Below, one piece after another: positions 11,875 to 22,382 of a stretch of DNA of 64,000 nucleotides. Position numbers and translations under genes: made by a program. How positions within the stretch are numbered: the first letter of the stretch is position 1; the number at the start of each line of letters is the position of its first letter. A model generated the notes under the pieces. That model was given only the letters and a program-made list of their open reading frames with translations, was not told the origin of the DNA and did no database searches. The stretch is from Portulaca oleracea (taxonomy: Eukaryota; Streptophyta; Magnoliopsida; Caryophyllales; Portulacaceae), in contig CM055876.1 of the NCBI GenBank assembly GCA_029582165.1, forward strand, positions 13,536,501 through 13,600,500. The letters are read 5' to 3'.

Positions 11875-13278
11875 TTATCCCCTAGTTGAAAAGAGTTTGT
11901 CCTCAAACTAGGAAGTTCTTCTCTATCTCCATAGTAGGGCTTAAGATCACTCAAGTTGAAAGAACAACTCCCTTCATAGTCTTCAACAAGTTGTAACTTA
12001 TAAGCATTATCACCAATGTTTTCCAAGACATCATAAGGACCATCTCCTCTCTGTGCAAGCTTACCTTTCCTCTTAGAAGAAAATCTATCTTTCTTCAAGT
12101 GAATCCAATCAAGATCTCCTGGTTCAAACACAACCTTCTTCCTTGTTTTATTCACTCTTCTAGCTATGTCTTGCGTATACTTCAAGATTTTCTCACGTAC
12201 TTCTTCATGTTGCTTCTTAATCTCTTCCACTCTTTTGTTAGCTTCAAAACTAAACTTTGTTGAAGTAGAAATAGGTGCAAGATCCATAGGTTGGAGAGGG
12301 TTCCTTCCATAAACCACTTGAAAAGGTGACAACCCCGTAGCTTTACTTGGACTTCTATAGAAAGCAAATTCATCGTGAAATAAAAGAGTATCCCACCCTT
12401 TCTTGTGTTTGCTCACCAAGATTCGAAGTAGAGCTCCCAAAGTACGATTGGTTACTTCGGTTTGTCCATCCGTTTGTGGATGACATGCGGTGCGAAACAT
12501 CAACTTTGTACCAAGCTTCTTCCACAATGTTAGCCAAAAATGACTAAGGAACTTTGAATCACTATCACTTACCATGATCTTGGGGATACCATGTAACTTC
12601 ACCACTTCTTCAAAATATAGATTTGCAACTTTAGTAGCATCATAGGTGGTATGGCATGGAATGAAATCAGCCATCTTTGAAAACCTATCAACGACCACCA
12701 TAATAGAATTCTTGCCTCTTTTAGTTCTTGGTAGACCAACAACGAAGTCTAAACTCACATCTTCCCATGGACTATGTGGAATAGGCAAAGGAGTATACAA
12801 GCCTTGTGGTAAAGCATGAGCCTTCGAAATATTGCAAATATTACACCTCTTTACCATATGCTCAACGTCGTTGATCATGCTAGGCCAAAAATAATGCTCC
12901 TTCATCATAAGATATGTCTTTTCATTGCCAAAATGTCCCGCCAAAGATCCTCCATGGACCTCCATGATCAACAATTCACGAATGCTACACTTTGGAATAC
13001 AAAGTTGATTTCCCTTAAAGAGAAATTCATGCTCAATATGAAACAGTTGGTGTGGATGCTTCTTGCAAAGCTCATAAACCTCCTTGAAATCCTCATCATT
13101 CTCATATAACTCTTTAATATGTTAAAAACCAAGGACTCTTGAATCAAGAATATGAGTTAGTAAGTACCTTCTTGATAAAGCATCCGCTCCGTTGTTAAGA
13201 TGTCCCGCTTTGTGCTTTATCATGAAATGAAATGCTTGCATGTACTTAACCCATTTAGCATGTCTTGGCTTAAGTTTA
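11875..13278 (-). pseudogene. Family A integrase and RNase H C-terminus
   Basis: Open frame 11736-12974 (412 codons) spans the integrase zinc region (HFGNEKTY, CNIC), core Asp-Asp-Glu motifs ([23 protein letters not shown]), the C-terminal region (GPYDVLENIG, FNLSDLKPYY) and the tail that enters the LTR. Right of 12974 the frame continues into RNase H but is broken by stops, and at 13279 it is split by a MITE. The G to N change in HFGNEK is a private substitution. Confidence 0.88.
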
Positions 13279-13628
13279 CAAAAAATTACTCGGAGGTACC
13301 CGAATATGTGGGAGAACTATTTTTTGGTACCCTAACTTTTCAAAACTCATTTTGAGGTACCCTTACTTTTTGGGATAGTAATTATTTGGTGCTTTTCCGG
13401 CCATCAATTTTATTAAATGACCGAAATACCCTTATTCTTTTTCTTTAAGGGTATTTCTTAAAAAATAGAAGAACAAGGGTATTTTGGTCACTTAACCTAA
13501 TTGATGACCGAAAAAGTACCTAATAATTTCTAACCCAAAAAGTAAGGGTACCCCAAATTAGTTTTGAAAAGTTGGGGTATCTGAAAAACATTTCACCAAA
13601 AGTTAGGGTACCTCCGAGTAATTTTTTG
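13279..13628. mobile_element. 350-bp foldback MITE, Mutator-like (9-bp target duplication)
   Basis: Begins CAAAAAATTACTCGGAGG and ends with its reverse complement. The whole element is an imperfect inverted repeat of two ~170-bp arms with repeated GGTACCC/GGGTACC motifs. The flanks TTAAGTTTA (13270-13278) and TTAAGCTTA (13629-13637) match at 8 of 9 positions, and the uninterrupted RNase H sequence elsewhere (e.g. 10261-10275) has one copy, so this is a 9-bp target duplication as made by Mutator-like transposases. No coding capacity. It interrupts the RNase H frame of the surrounding retroelement and is therefore younger than it. Confidence 0.85.
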
Positions 13629-13984
13629 TTAAGCTTATGTTGCCCTTGAATGAACTTGAGATCTTCATGATCACTATGTAGAATGAATTCACCACTTAGA
13701 AGATAATGTCGCCAATGTTCAAGAGCTCTTATAATTGAATAGAACTCTTTATCATATGTGCTATACTTCCTCTTGGCTTCATTCAACTTCTCACTAAAGA
13801 AAGCAATTGGACGACCCTCTTGTGATAGAACGGGTCCAATTCCAACTCCACTTGCATCAACTTCAACTTCAAAGACTTTATCAAAACACGGTAATGCAAG
13901 AATAAGTGCATGACACAACTTCTCCTTAATCATCTCAAACGCTTCATTTGCACCCTTACTCCATGAAAACTCTTTCTTTTTCAT
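13629..13984 (-). pseudogene. Family A RNase H N-terminal part (MITE-disrupted)
   Basis: Encodes the RT/RNase H connection start (KKKEFSWSKGANEAF), [31 protein letters not shown] and HSDHEDLKF before entering the MITE. At 13984 it is fused directly to gag sequence. Comparison with the other copies shows that protease and most of RT are missing, with a short TGA overlap at the junction, so this is an internal deletion. The gag and RNase H frames happen to join. Confidence 0.88.
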
Positions 13985-15035
13985 TCACGTCAACTCCTTC
14001 TTCTTCTTCATGTTCATTGTCATGATACTCCGGTTCTACATATAAAGCACATTGATATTCCACCAAAGATACTACCCTTTTGTTAGGATACTCCGAAGCA
14101 TAATGTCCTAAGCCTTGACAACGAAAACACCTTCTTAGGGCTAGGGGTTTTGGGTCTTGGACGTGGGGTTTGGGGATGGATGGGGGTTGATTTTGTGGTG
14201 CTCTTGTGTTTGGTTGTTTTGTGGGGAATGTGGATTTTTGTGATGGAATGTAGGGGCGTGTGTTTTCTGGGGGTTTATATGGGGTTCGGTACTTGGTCAC
14301 GTTTTCTTTTCCTCTTTCTTTTCTTTGCCTTTCTACTTTCAAGGCCAAAGAACTCAACTCATCCAAAGATTGGTAAGGATGTAATTCAACAATATTGCGA
14401 ATCCAATCATTTAGACCATATAGAAAACGCACCAAAGTTTGAGGTTCATCCTCTTGGAGATCACAACGCCAAAGGATATGCTCGAATTCATTTGTGTACT
14501 CCTCAACACTTTTGCTCCCTTGGACCAAACGTTGCAATTTATAATAGTTATCTTGGAGATAACTTGGTGGTAGGAACTTTTCTTGCAACTTCTTTTTCAT
14601 TTTGATCCATGCTTTGATCTTGTCCTTCCCTTGTATTTGCCTCTTCTTTTGCAAGTTAGTCCACCAAATGGACACATGATTTCGCAATTTAAGAGCCACA
14701 TATTTGACCTTCTTTTTGTCTTGGACTTCCTTAAGATCAAACACACGTTCAACAGTTTACATCCAATCTAGAAAGTTTTCAGGATCAAGATTACCGTCAA
14801 ATTCGGGGATCTCTACTTTGAAGTCGAAACGTTCCTCTCTTGGGGGACGTCTTTGTAGCACCTCTTCATCACTTTCTTTAACCTCACTATCTCCACGGTT
14901 CACCCTATATTGTAGATGCATGTATCTCTTAAGTTGATCGTTGAGATAGGTGATTCTTTTCTTTAATGCTTCAACATCTTCTTGGGGCTCCGTAGGTGTA
15001 GGTGTGAGAATGCTCGAATCTTCCATCTTGAACAA
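13985..15035 (-). pseudogene. Family A gag
   Basis: N-terminal part 14757-15035 begins MFKMEDSS and carries a heptad-like region (VEALKKRITYLNDQLKRY) and the conserved FKVEIPEFDGNLDPENFLDWM. It stops at a TAA (14757-14759) where other copies have CAA (Gln). The rest, 13985-14744, carries the retrotransposon gag domain (IWWTNLQKKRQ, LPPSYLQDNYYKLQRL) and a zinc knuckle CFRCQGLGHYASEY in which the last Cys is Tyr. Both lesions would stop it making a working nucleocapsid. Downstream acidic EHEEEEGVD leads to the deletion joint. Confidence 0.9.
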
Positions 15036-15282
15036 TCTTGGTGCAAAAAGATTGCAAGATTCACGGTTTTGGGGTTTGTAGGGTGAAGGACGAGAGGGTT
15101 TTGTGTTTAGGTGAGTTTTTGTGTTTGATTTGGGGGTTCTTTGTGGGGCTATGGGGTTCTGTTTGTGGAGCTATGGTAGACGTGTAATGGAGGATGGAAG
15201 GGTTGGGATTTGTGATGGAAAGATTGCAAAAAGATGGTTCAAGAACTAAGAGAGTCAAACTCCTAAGCTCTGATACCAATTT
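15036..15282 (-). other. Family A leader and primer binding site (tRNA-iMet)
   Basis: Untranslated leader between LTR and gag. The primer binding site is 15267-15278 (minus TGGTATCAGAGC), complementary to the 3' end of initiator methionine tRNA, four bases after the LTR end. The rest of the leader is C-rich on the minus strand, with no open frame conserved between copies. Confidence 0.88.
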
Positions 15283-16041
15283 TGATGTATAATGGGATCA
15301 AAAGATCTCATTACACAAAAGCGTTTAGGATCTTTAAGAGCGAAGATGAAAATCTCCCTTCTCAAAGTTCTTAAGAATCGAAAATGGAATGGAAATGAAT
15401 GGGAAAGATAGAAAGAACTATGAAAGATGATTACAAAATGAATTTAGATGATGAACGAATGAATGGATGGTTGAACGTTTGAATAGAACGAATGATAATA
15501 GCGATTGAAGCTTCTTTGAAGGATAAAGACACCACCTTCAAGACTCTTCAATTCCTTCCTTTCACCACCAAGGATGCCAACCTTGGATAGAAGAAGGGAA
15601 TGAAACTCGAACTCCCTCAAGAGAACGAAAACTAGCAAGGCTAGAGAGAACACAACAACATCAAGTGTTTGATTGAATTTTGTATATTGAATGAATGATG
15701 ATACAAGGCACCCAAGGGGTCTATTTATACTAAATAGAGGACCCCCTTGGCGTGTACAAATCAAGATTTGGGGTGCAACTAGCTTACATCAATTAATACA
15801 AGAATGACATCATAAAGAAACAAATGAACTAAGCTAGATTAGTTTTGATGATAACTTGTTCTATACTTAACCAAATCTAAAGATTCTTGAACCATTGGAA
15901 AGCTCTTGAAAAGTAGATCATTTCACTTTAGGACACTTTCCTTGGTAGCTTTATGGTTCTTGAGTTAAAGAGCAAATCGTCACTCCTCCATGGTTGAGAC
16001 TAGTCGAATGTGAACCAAGTGTGATAGTGTCAAGCTCCTTT
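15283..16041 (-). repeat. Family A 5' LTR (truncated at its U3 end)
   Basis: Minus-strand LTR ending TACATCA at 15283. It runs right to about 16041 and lacks roughly the outer 75 bp of U3, including the TGATG terminus. A good TATA box (plus strand CTATTTATAC, 15721-15730) is flanked by the inverted repeat CCAAGGGG (15712-15719) and CCCCTTGG (15743-15750). It is clearly diverged in sequence from the LTRs at 7974 and 10971. Confidence 0.88.
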
Positions 16042-16069
16042 TGATAACTTGTTCTATACTTAACCAAAT
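16042..16069. other. 28-bp templated filler at an inverted LTR junction
   Basis: The string starting GATAACTTGTTCTATACTTA repeats bases found about 190 bp to the left (about 15849-15876), in the same orientation, and sits exactly between the broken minus LTR and the broken plus LTR. Such copied filler is typical of error-prone end joining with template switching. Confidence 0.75.
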
Positions 16070-16202
16070 CGTCATTCATTTCATTCATCCGTTCCATTCG
16101 TCCAACAATCCATTCATACATTCTTTCATTCAATCTTAAAGAACCACTTAAAATCCTAGTCTTTTTGTATAATTTGATCATCCTTGATCCTATTATACAT
16201 CA
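16070..16202 (+). repeat. Family A 5' LTR remnant of element A+1
   Basis: Only the last ~133 bp of a plus-strand LTR remain, from the TTCATTTCATTC repeat zone to the TATTATACATCA terminus at 16202. The upstream U3, including the promoter, is lost at the head-to-head junction, so this copy has no promoter of its own. Confidence 0.88.
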
Positions 16203-16432
16203 AAATTGGTATCGAAGCCTAGGAGATTGATTCTTGTGGTTCTTGATATCATCTTTTACAATCTTTCCATCACAAATCCATTCCCCACCATCTCCATTAC
16301 ACGTCCCCCACATAAACTCCACAAAGAACCCCCTAAACCCAAACACAATCAAACCTAAACACATCCATCTCTTGTCCTACACCCCAAAACCCAAAACCGT
16401 GAGTTTCTTTTGATCTTTTTGAAGCAAGATTA
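16203..16432 (+). other. Primer binding site and leader of A+1
   Basis: The primer site at 16207-16219 reads TGGTATCGAAGCC, with AG swapped to GA relative to the TGGTATCAGAGCC seen at 47861. That weakens pairing to initiator tRNA-Met. The C/A-rich leader then reaches the gag ATG at 16433. Confidence 0.85.
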
Positions 16433-17401
16433 ATGGCTAGTGGAAGTACTCCAAAGGATCCAACCACGACTGCCCAAGATGATGTAGAATTGATGAAGCA
16501 AAAGATCGTTTACCTAACTGATCAATTAAAGAAGTATATGCATCTTAGACATAGAGAGATGCGTGATGATTCTTTTGTTGGGAAACCTCAAGAAGATGAG
16601 GAGGATTCTCAAAGTGAACGAAGTGTACGTCCAAGGAGGGAGGAACGATTTGATTTCAAAGTGGAGATTCCTGAGTTTGATGGTAATCTTGATCCCGAAA
16701 ACTTCTTAGATTGGATGCAAACTATTGAACGTGTCTTTGATCTTAAAGAAGTTAATGATGAAAAGAAAGTGAAGCATGTAGCCCTAAAGTTGCACAAGCA
16801 TGCGTCCATTTGGTGGACAAACTTACAAAAGAAGAGGCAAGCTAAGGGCAAGGACAAGATTAACACATGGAGTAAGATGAAAAGCAAGTTGCAAGGAAAG
16901 TTTCTACCACCAAGTTATCTCCAAGATAACTACTACAAATTGCAACGTTTGGTTCAAGGAAATAGAAGTGTGGAGGATTACACCAAAGAGTTTGAGCACC
17001 TATTTTGGCGTTGTGATCTCCAAGAGAATGAACCACAAACTTTGGTACGTTACTTGTTTGGTATTAATGATTGGATTCGCAATTTTGTTGAATTACATTC
17101 TTATCAATCTTTGGATGAATTGATTTCTTTGGCCTTAAAAGTAGAAAGGCAAAGAAAAGAAAGAGGAAAAGATACCATAACAAAGTACCAATCATCTTAC
17201 AAACAATCCCAACCTACACGTCCATACACTCCACAAAAAAAACTCACATTCCCCACAAAACAACCGTACAACAAAGCACCACAAAATCAGCCCCCATCCA
17301 TTCCAAAACCCCCCGTCTAAGAACCCAAATCATTAGCCCCAAGATGTTTTCGTTGCCAAAGATTAGGTCACTATGCTTCGGAGTGTCCTAACAAAAGAGT
17401 A
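16433..17401 (+). pseudogene. Family A gag of A+1
   Basis: Starts MASGSTPKDP. A coiled-coil-like stretch (DDVELMKQKIVYLTDQLKKY) is followed by FKVEIPEFDGNLDPENFLDW, the gag domain (IWWTNLQKKRQ, QDNYYKLQRLVQG) and a basic/Pro linker. A TAA at 17318-17320 interrupts just before the zinc knuckle; in frame beyond it, CFRCQRLGHYASEC (about 17347-17388) keeps the CCHC residues. This is the best preserved gag N-terminus in the window, lost mainly by one stop. Confidence 0.9.
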
Positions 17402-18028
17402 GTGTCTTTGATTGAATATCAAAGTGAAAATGATGAGGATGTTAATGGTACTATTGGCGTAAATGAGGAGGAAGAAGTAGAGGAAGCGGATGAAGGAGAA
17501 ATGTTAGTAGTAAGAAGGGCTCTAAGTGTTGCTAGTGTACCAAATGATCAAGAACAAAGGGAGAACATCTTTCATACAAGGTGTACGGTTCAAAGCAAAG
17601 TTTATTCTCTAATCATTGATGGAGGAAGTTGCACCAATGCCGCTTTAACAACCATGGTGAATAAGCTACAATTGGAGGTTAATCCACACCCATCCCCTTG
17701 CACGATTCAATGGCTGAGTCAAGGGAAAGGTATTCGTGTGGTTCACCGTATGCTTGTAAGTCTTTCCATTAGTAAAAACTATAAGGATTGTATTTGGTGT
17801 GATGTAATTCCAATGGATGTTTGTCATATATTGCTTAGAAGACCTTGGTTATTTGATAGGCATGTTACCCATGATGGGAGGTCAAACACCTACATGTTTG
17901 TTCTCAACAAAAGGAAGATCACATTGGCTTCTTTAGCACCATCATCTATCATTCGACCTCAACATCAACAACAAGAGAAGGAGACCAATATTGTGACATT
18001 CATGAAGGCCGAGCACCATGAATTCTAA
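17402..18028 (+). pseudogene. Family A protease region of A+1
   Basis: Continues the gag frame after the knuckle. An acidic linker (NEEEEVEEADEGE) is followed by a retropepsin-like segment with LIIDGGSCTNAA, where Asp-Gly-Gly occupies the usual D[ST]G active-site position, and the conserved CHILLRRPWLFDRHVTHDGR. The DGGSC form recurs in the copies at 45692 and 48687, so it is a family trait and not a lesion. The frame ends at TAA 18026-18028 and is followed by a deletion before RT. Confidence 0.87.
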
Positions 18029-18138
18029 GAACACAAAGATCTTATTTTAGCTACTTGGAAGAAGAGAAAGCATCCCCAAGAATCCGGCCCATTGTATGAA
18101 TCCAAAAGAGATGCCAAAGGGATTTCCACCAAGAAGAG

Positions 18139-18939
18139 ATGCCAAAGGGATTTCCACCAAGAAGAGAAATTGAGCACAAGATTGATCTAGTTTCGGGTTC
18201 TATGCTCCCCAACAAACCGGCCCATCGTATGAATCCAAAAGATGGTCAAGAAGTGCAAAGGCAAGTAGATGATCTTTTATCCAAAGGCTTGGTACGTAAA
18301 AGTATGAGTCCATGTGCCGTTCGCGTTTTACTTGTACCAAAGAAAGATGGATCTCAAAGAATGTGCATGGATTGCCAAGCTATTAACAAGATTACAATCA
18401 AGTATAGGTTTCCAATACCTAGACTTGAAGATCTACTTGATGAATTACATGGGAGTGTTGTGTTCTCCAAAGTTGATTTGAGAAGTGGATATCATCAAAT
18501 TCGCATTCGTGAGGAAGATGAATGGAAAACGACATTCAAGACAAAAGAAGGCTTGTATGAATGGCTTGTCATGCCATTTGGCCTTACTAATGCACCATCT
18601 ACCTTTATGCGTCTTATGAATCATGTATTAAAGCCTCTTATTGGCAAGTGTGTAGTAGTTTACTTTGATGATATTCTTGTGTATTGTAAAAGTGAAAAAG
18701 AGCATGTAAAGCATTTGGAGTTGGTCATGTATATTTTAGAGAAGGAGCAACTCTACGCCAACATGGAGAAGTGCCAGTTTTTCTCATCCAAGATCGTGAC
18801 CCTTGGATATTTACTTTCAAGAGAAGGCATACAAGTTGATAAGGAGAAGGTGAAAGCAATTCAAGAGTGGCCTACACCAACATCTATTCATGAGGTACGG
18901 AGTTTTCATGTTAAGCATCGTTTTATAGAAGATTTATAA
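18139..18939 (+). pseudogene. Family A reverse transcriptase of A+1
   Basis: RT with fingers motif [12 protein letters not shown], catalytic Asp motif [31 protein letters not shown] and active site [13 protein letters not shown], then the thumb/connection start. All three catalytic Asp are present. It lacks the N-terminal part: a partial duplication/deletion around 18060-18160 repeats AGATGCCAAAGGGATTTCCA. A 1-bp loss near 18910 shifts the frame at SFHV. Confidence 0.9.
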
Positions 18940-19766
18940 GGAATTTTAGCTCCATTCTTGCACCTATGACCGAGTTTTTGAAAAGGAAAGATTTTTCATG
19001 GAGTAAGGGTGCAAATGAAGCGTTTGAGATGATTAAAGAGAAGTTATGTCATGCACCTATTCTTGCATTACCTTGTTTCGACAAAGTTTTTCAAGTTGAA
19101 GTTGATGCAAGTGGAGTTGGAATTGGAGCCATTCTATCTCAAGAAGGTCGCCCAATTGCTTTCTTTAGTGAGAAGTTGAATGAAGCCAAGAGGAAGTATA
19201 GCACATATGATAAAGAGTTCTATGCAACTATAAGAGCTCTTGAACATTGGCGACATTATATTCTAAGTGGTGAATTCATTCTACATAGTGATCATGAAGC
19301 TAAAAAGTTCATTCAAGGGCAACATAAGCTTAAGCCAAGACATACTAAATGGGTTAAGTACATGCAAGCATTTCATTTGATGATAAAGCACAAAGCGGGA
19401 CATCTTAATAAAGGAGCGGATGCTTTATCAAGAAGGTACTTACTCACTCATATTCTTGATTCAAGAGTCCTTGGTTTTGAACTTATTAAAGAGCTATATG
19501 AGAATGATGAGGATTTCAAGGAGGTTTATGAGCTTTGCGAGAAGCATCCCCACCAACTTTATCATATTGAGCCTAGATTTCTTTTTAAGGGAAATCAATT
19601 ATGTATTCCAAAGAGTAGCATTCGAGAATTGTTTATCATGGAAGTCCATGGAGGATCATTGGCGGGTCATTTTGGCATTGAGAAAACTTATTTGATGATG
19701 AAAGAGCATTATTTTTGGCCTAGTATGATCAAAGATGTTGTACACTCCTTTGCCTATTCCACATAG
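18940..19766 (+). pseudogene. Family A RNase H and integrase zinc region of A+1
   Basis: Frame 18966-19766 encodes the connection (MTEFLKRKDFSWSKG) and RNase H with [36 protein letters not shown] and GADALSRR. The integrase His-His half of the zinc motif follows (HFGIEKTYLMMKEHYFW). About 66 bp coding the CNTC half and linker are deleted at 19735-19740 (GATGTTG joined to TACACTCC), so the HHCC finger is destroyed. Confidence 0.88.
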
Positions 19767-20661
19767 TCCATGGGAAGATGTGAGTTTAGACTTCATTGTG
19801 GGTCTACCAAGAACTCAAAGAGGCAAGGATTCAATCATGGTGGTCGTTGATAGGTTTTCAAAGATGGCACACTTTATTCCATGCCATACCACCTATGATG
19901 CTACTAAAGTTGCAAATCTATACTTTCATGAAGTAGTGAGGTTACATGGTTTTCTAAAGACCATGGTGAATGATCGAGATTCGAAGTTCCTTAGTCATTT
20001 TTGGCTAACATTGTGGAAGAAGCTTGGTACAATTGAAGTTTAGCACCGCATGTCATCCACAAACGGATGGACAAACTAAAGTTACAAATCGTACTTTGGG
20101 AGCTTTACTTCGAGCATTAGTGAGTAAAGACAAGAAAGGGTGGGATGCTCTTCTAAGTCATGCTGAATTTGCCTTCAATAGAAGTCCAAGTAAAGCTACG
20201 GGTTTATCACCATTTCAAGTAGTTTATGGAAGGAATCCACTCCAACCTATGGATCTTACACCTATTTCTACTACAACAAAGTTTAGCTTTGAAGCTAACA
20301 AAAGGGTGGAAGAGATTAAGAAGCTACATGAAGAAGTTCGTGAGAAAATCTTGAAATATACACAAGATGTAGCAAGTAGAGTGAATAAGACAAGGAAGAA
20401 GGTTGTATTTAAACCGGGAGATCTTGTTTGGATTCACTTGAAGAAAGAAAGATTTCCTTCTAAAAGGAAAGGGAAGTTAGCACCTAGAGGTGATGGTTCT
20501 TATGAAGTCTTGGAAAGGATTGGTAATAATGCTTAAAATTACAACTTGGTGAAGATTATGAAGGTAATTGTACTTTTAATGTGAGTGATCTTAAGCCATA
20601 TTATGGAGGAGAAGAAGAACTTCCTAGTTTGAGGACAAACTCTTCTCAACTATGGGGGGAA
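19740..20661 (+). pseudogene. Family A integrase core and C-terminus of A+1
   Basis: Frame 19735-20043 has [30 protein letters not shown] and a second Asp segment [13 protein letters not shown] frameshift near 20035 leads to 20024-20536 with [10 protein letters not shown] (catalytic Glu replaced by Lys, E to K), ALLRALVSKDKKGWD, SPFQVVYGRNPLQPMDL and GDLVWIHLKKERFPSKRKG. A further frameshift at about 20534 precedes the C-terminal NVSDLKPYYG segment. The polypurine tract ATGGGGGGAA ends at 20661. Confidence 0.88.
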
Positions 20662-21536
20662 TGATGTATATTTGGTCCCAAATATACATCATGGGATCCA
20701 AATAGGAGCTTACATTGAAATGGAGCTTCAAGCACTCACTAATCTCTCACAAATGGAAGATTCTACCAAGGGTAATCAAGTACTTTGCTCTATAGTTCAA
20801 GAACCATAAAGCTAATGAGGAAGTCATCCTAGAGCCGATTGTTCTACATCCCAAGAGCTTTCATTTGGTTTTTGAATCTTGGAAATTGAAGAAGAAACGA
20901 GCAAGTTGTTCAAGTTTTAATCTAGCTTAGTTCATTTTAGTTCCTTATGATGTAATCATTTGATTAGATGATGTACGCTAGATCCCTTGTATTTCTTTTA
21001 TTTCACACGCCTAAAGGGGCCTCACATTTAGTATAAATAGACCCCTTCGGTGCCTTGTAAAATCATTCATTCAATATATCAAATACAAAGCAAACACATG
21101 ATGTTGTTTCCTCTCTAGCTTTTGTGCTAGTTTTTGAATACTCTTGAGGGAGTTTCGTGCATTACTACTTCTAGCCTAGGGTTGGCATCCCTTGGTCGTG
21201 AAAGGTAGAATTGGAGGAATCTTTGGAGTGGTGTGCCTATATCTCTATTGAAGAATCCAAAGCCATTATCATTCATAACAAACGTGAGTTTCCATTCTTG
21301 ATTCATTGATCTAGTTTTGTTTCTACTTTGTTTCAATCACAAGTTCATTCGAATACGATTCAAACATCGAAGAAACTTATATTCCATTCATTCACACATT
21401 CATTTCATTCATTTCATTCGTCCATTCCATTCGTCCAACCATCCATTCATACATTCTTTCATTCAATCTTAAAGAACCACTTAAAGATCCTAGTCTTTTT
21501 GTATAATTTGATCATCCTTGATCCTATTTTACATCA
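20662..21536 (+). repeat. Family A 3' LTR of A+1 (875 bp)
   Basis: Plus-strand LTR from TGATGTATATTTGG to TTTTACATCA. The first 30 bp form a perfect hairpin: TGATGTATATTTGG (20662-20675), 2 bp, CCAAATATACATCA (20678-20691). A TATA box TATAAATAG lies at 21032-21040, and (TTCAT)n-like repeats at 21388-21460. It is followed at once by minus-strand integrase DNA of another copy, so the element probably inserted into that copy; its left duplication is lost with its 5' LTR. Confidence 0.92.
21032..21040 (+). promoter_or_regulatory. Family A LTR TATA box
   Basis: TATAAATAG in the 3' LTR of A+1, about 370 bp from the LTR start, followed by ACCCCTT. This fits the end of U3 in plant LTR retrotransposons. 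The same box lies at 47371-47379 in A+2. Confidence 0.75.
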
Positions 21537-22073
21537 CACACCATGGTCTTTGGAATACCATGTAACTTCACTACTTCTTCAAAGTAAATATTTGCAACTT
21601 TAGTAGCATCATAAGTTGTATAACATGGAATGAAGTGTGCCATCTTGGAAAACCTATCAACGACAACTAAAATTGAATCCTTGCCCTTTGAGTTCTTGGT
21701 AGACCTACAATGAAGTCTAAACTCACATCTTCCCATGGACTATGGGGAATAGGCAAAGGAGTGTACAAGCCTTGTTGTAATGCATGAGCTTTTGAGATAT
21801 TACAAGTATTACACCTCTTAATCATATGCTCAACATCTTTGATCATGCTAGGCCCAAAGTAATGCTCTTTCATCATCAAATAAGTTTTCTCAATGCCAAA
21901 ATGACCCGCCAATGATCCTCGATGGACTTCCCTAATCAACGATTCACGAATGCTACTCTTTGGAATACATAGTTGATTTACCTTGAAAAGAAATCCATGC
22001 TCAATATGAAAGAGTTGGTGGGGATGCTTCTTACAAAGCTCATAAACCTCCTTGAAATCTTCATCATTGTGAA
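21537..22073 (-). pseudogene. Family A integrase/RNase H fragment
   Basis: Minus-strand piece starting in the RNase H/integrase linker (NDEDFKEVYELCKK) near 22072, through [31 protein letters not shown] (frameshift near 21690) and [12 protein letters not shown], ending at HGIPKTMV where the A+1 LTR terminus abuts. On the right it is fused to an LTR at GTGAAG/CTAGAG (about 22073), which deletes everything between the linker and the middle of the LTR. Confidence 0.87.
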
Positions 22074-22382
22074 GCTAGAGAGAAAACAACATCATGTTGA
22101 ATTTGATTTGTATTTGCAATATGAATGAATGAATTACGAGGCACCCTAAGGGGTCTATTTATACTAAATGAAGGCCCCCTTGGGCATGTACATTCAAGAA
22201 AATAGGGTGCATCTAGCTTACATCATCCTAAACAAGTATGACATCATAAAGATACAAATGTACATAAGCTAGATTAAAAGAATGATAACTTGCTGATTCC
22301 TTGTCCAAATTCCAAGATTCAAAAGCCATTGTGAAGCTCCCTTCATGTAGATCATTTGGTACTTGGATGACTTTCACAACAT
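22074..22382 (-). repeat. A-2 host 3' LTR, left part
   Basis: Middle to U3 part of a minus-strand family A LTR with a good TATA (plus strand CTATTTATAC, about 22157-22166). Its R/U5 end is lost at 22073. It is cut at 22378-22382 (AACAT) by element B and resumes at 31321. Confidence 0.88.

Noticed and set aside
14150..14605. 151-residue plus-strand frame opposite gag
   Set aside because: Hydrophobic antisense shadow of the gag Pro-rich and coiled regions, also seen opposite the gag at 48709-48987.
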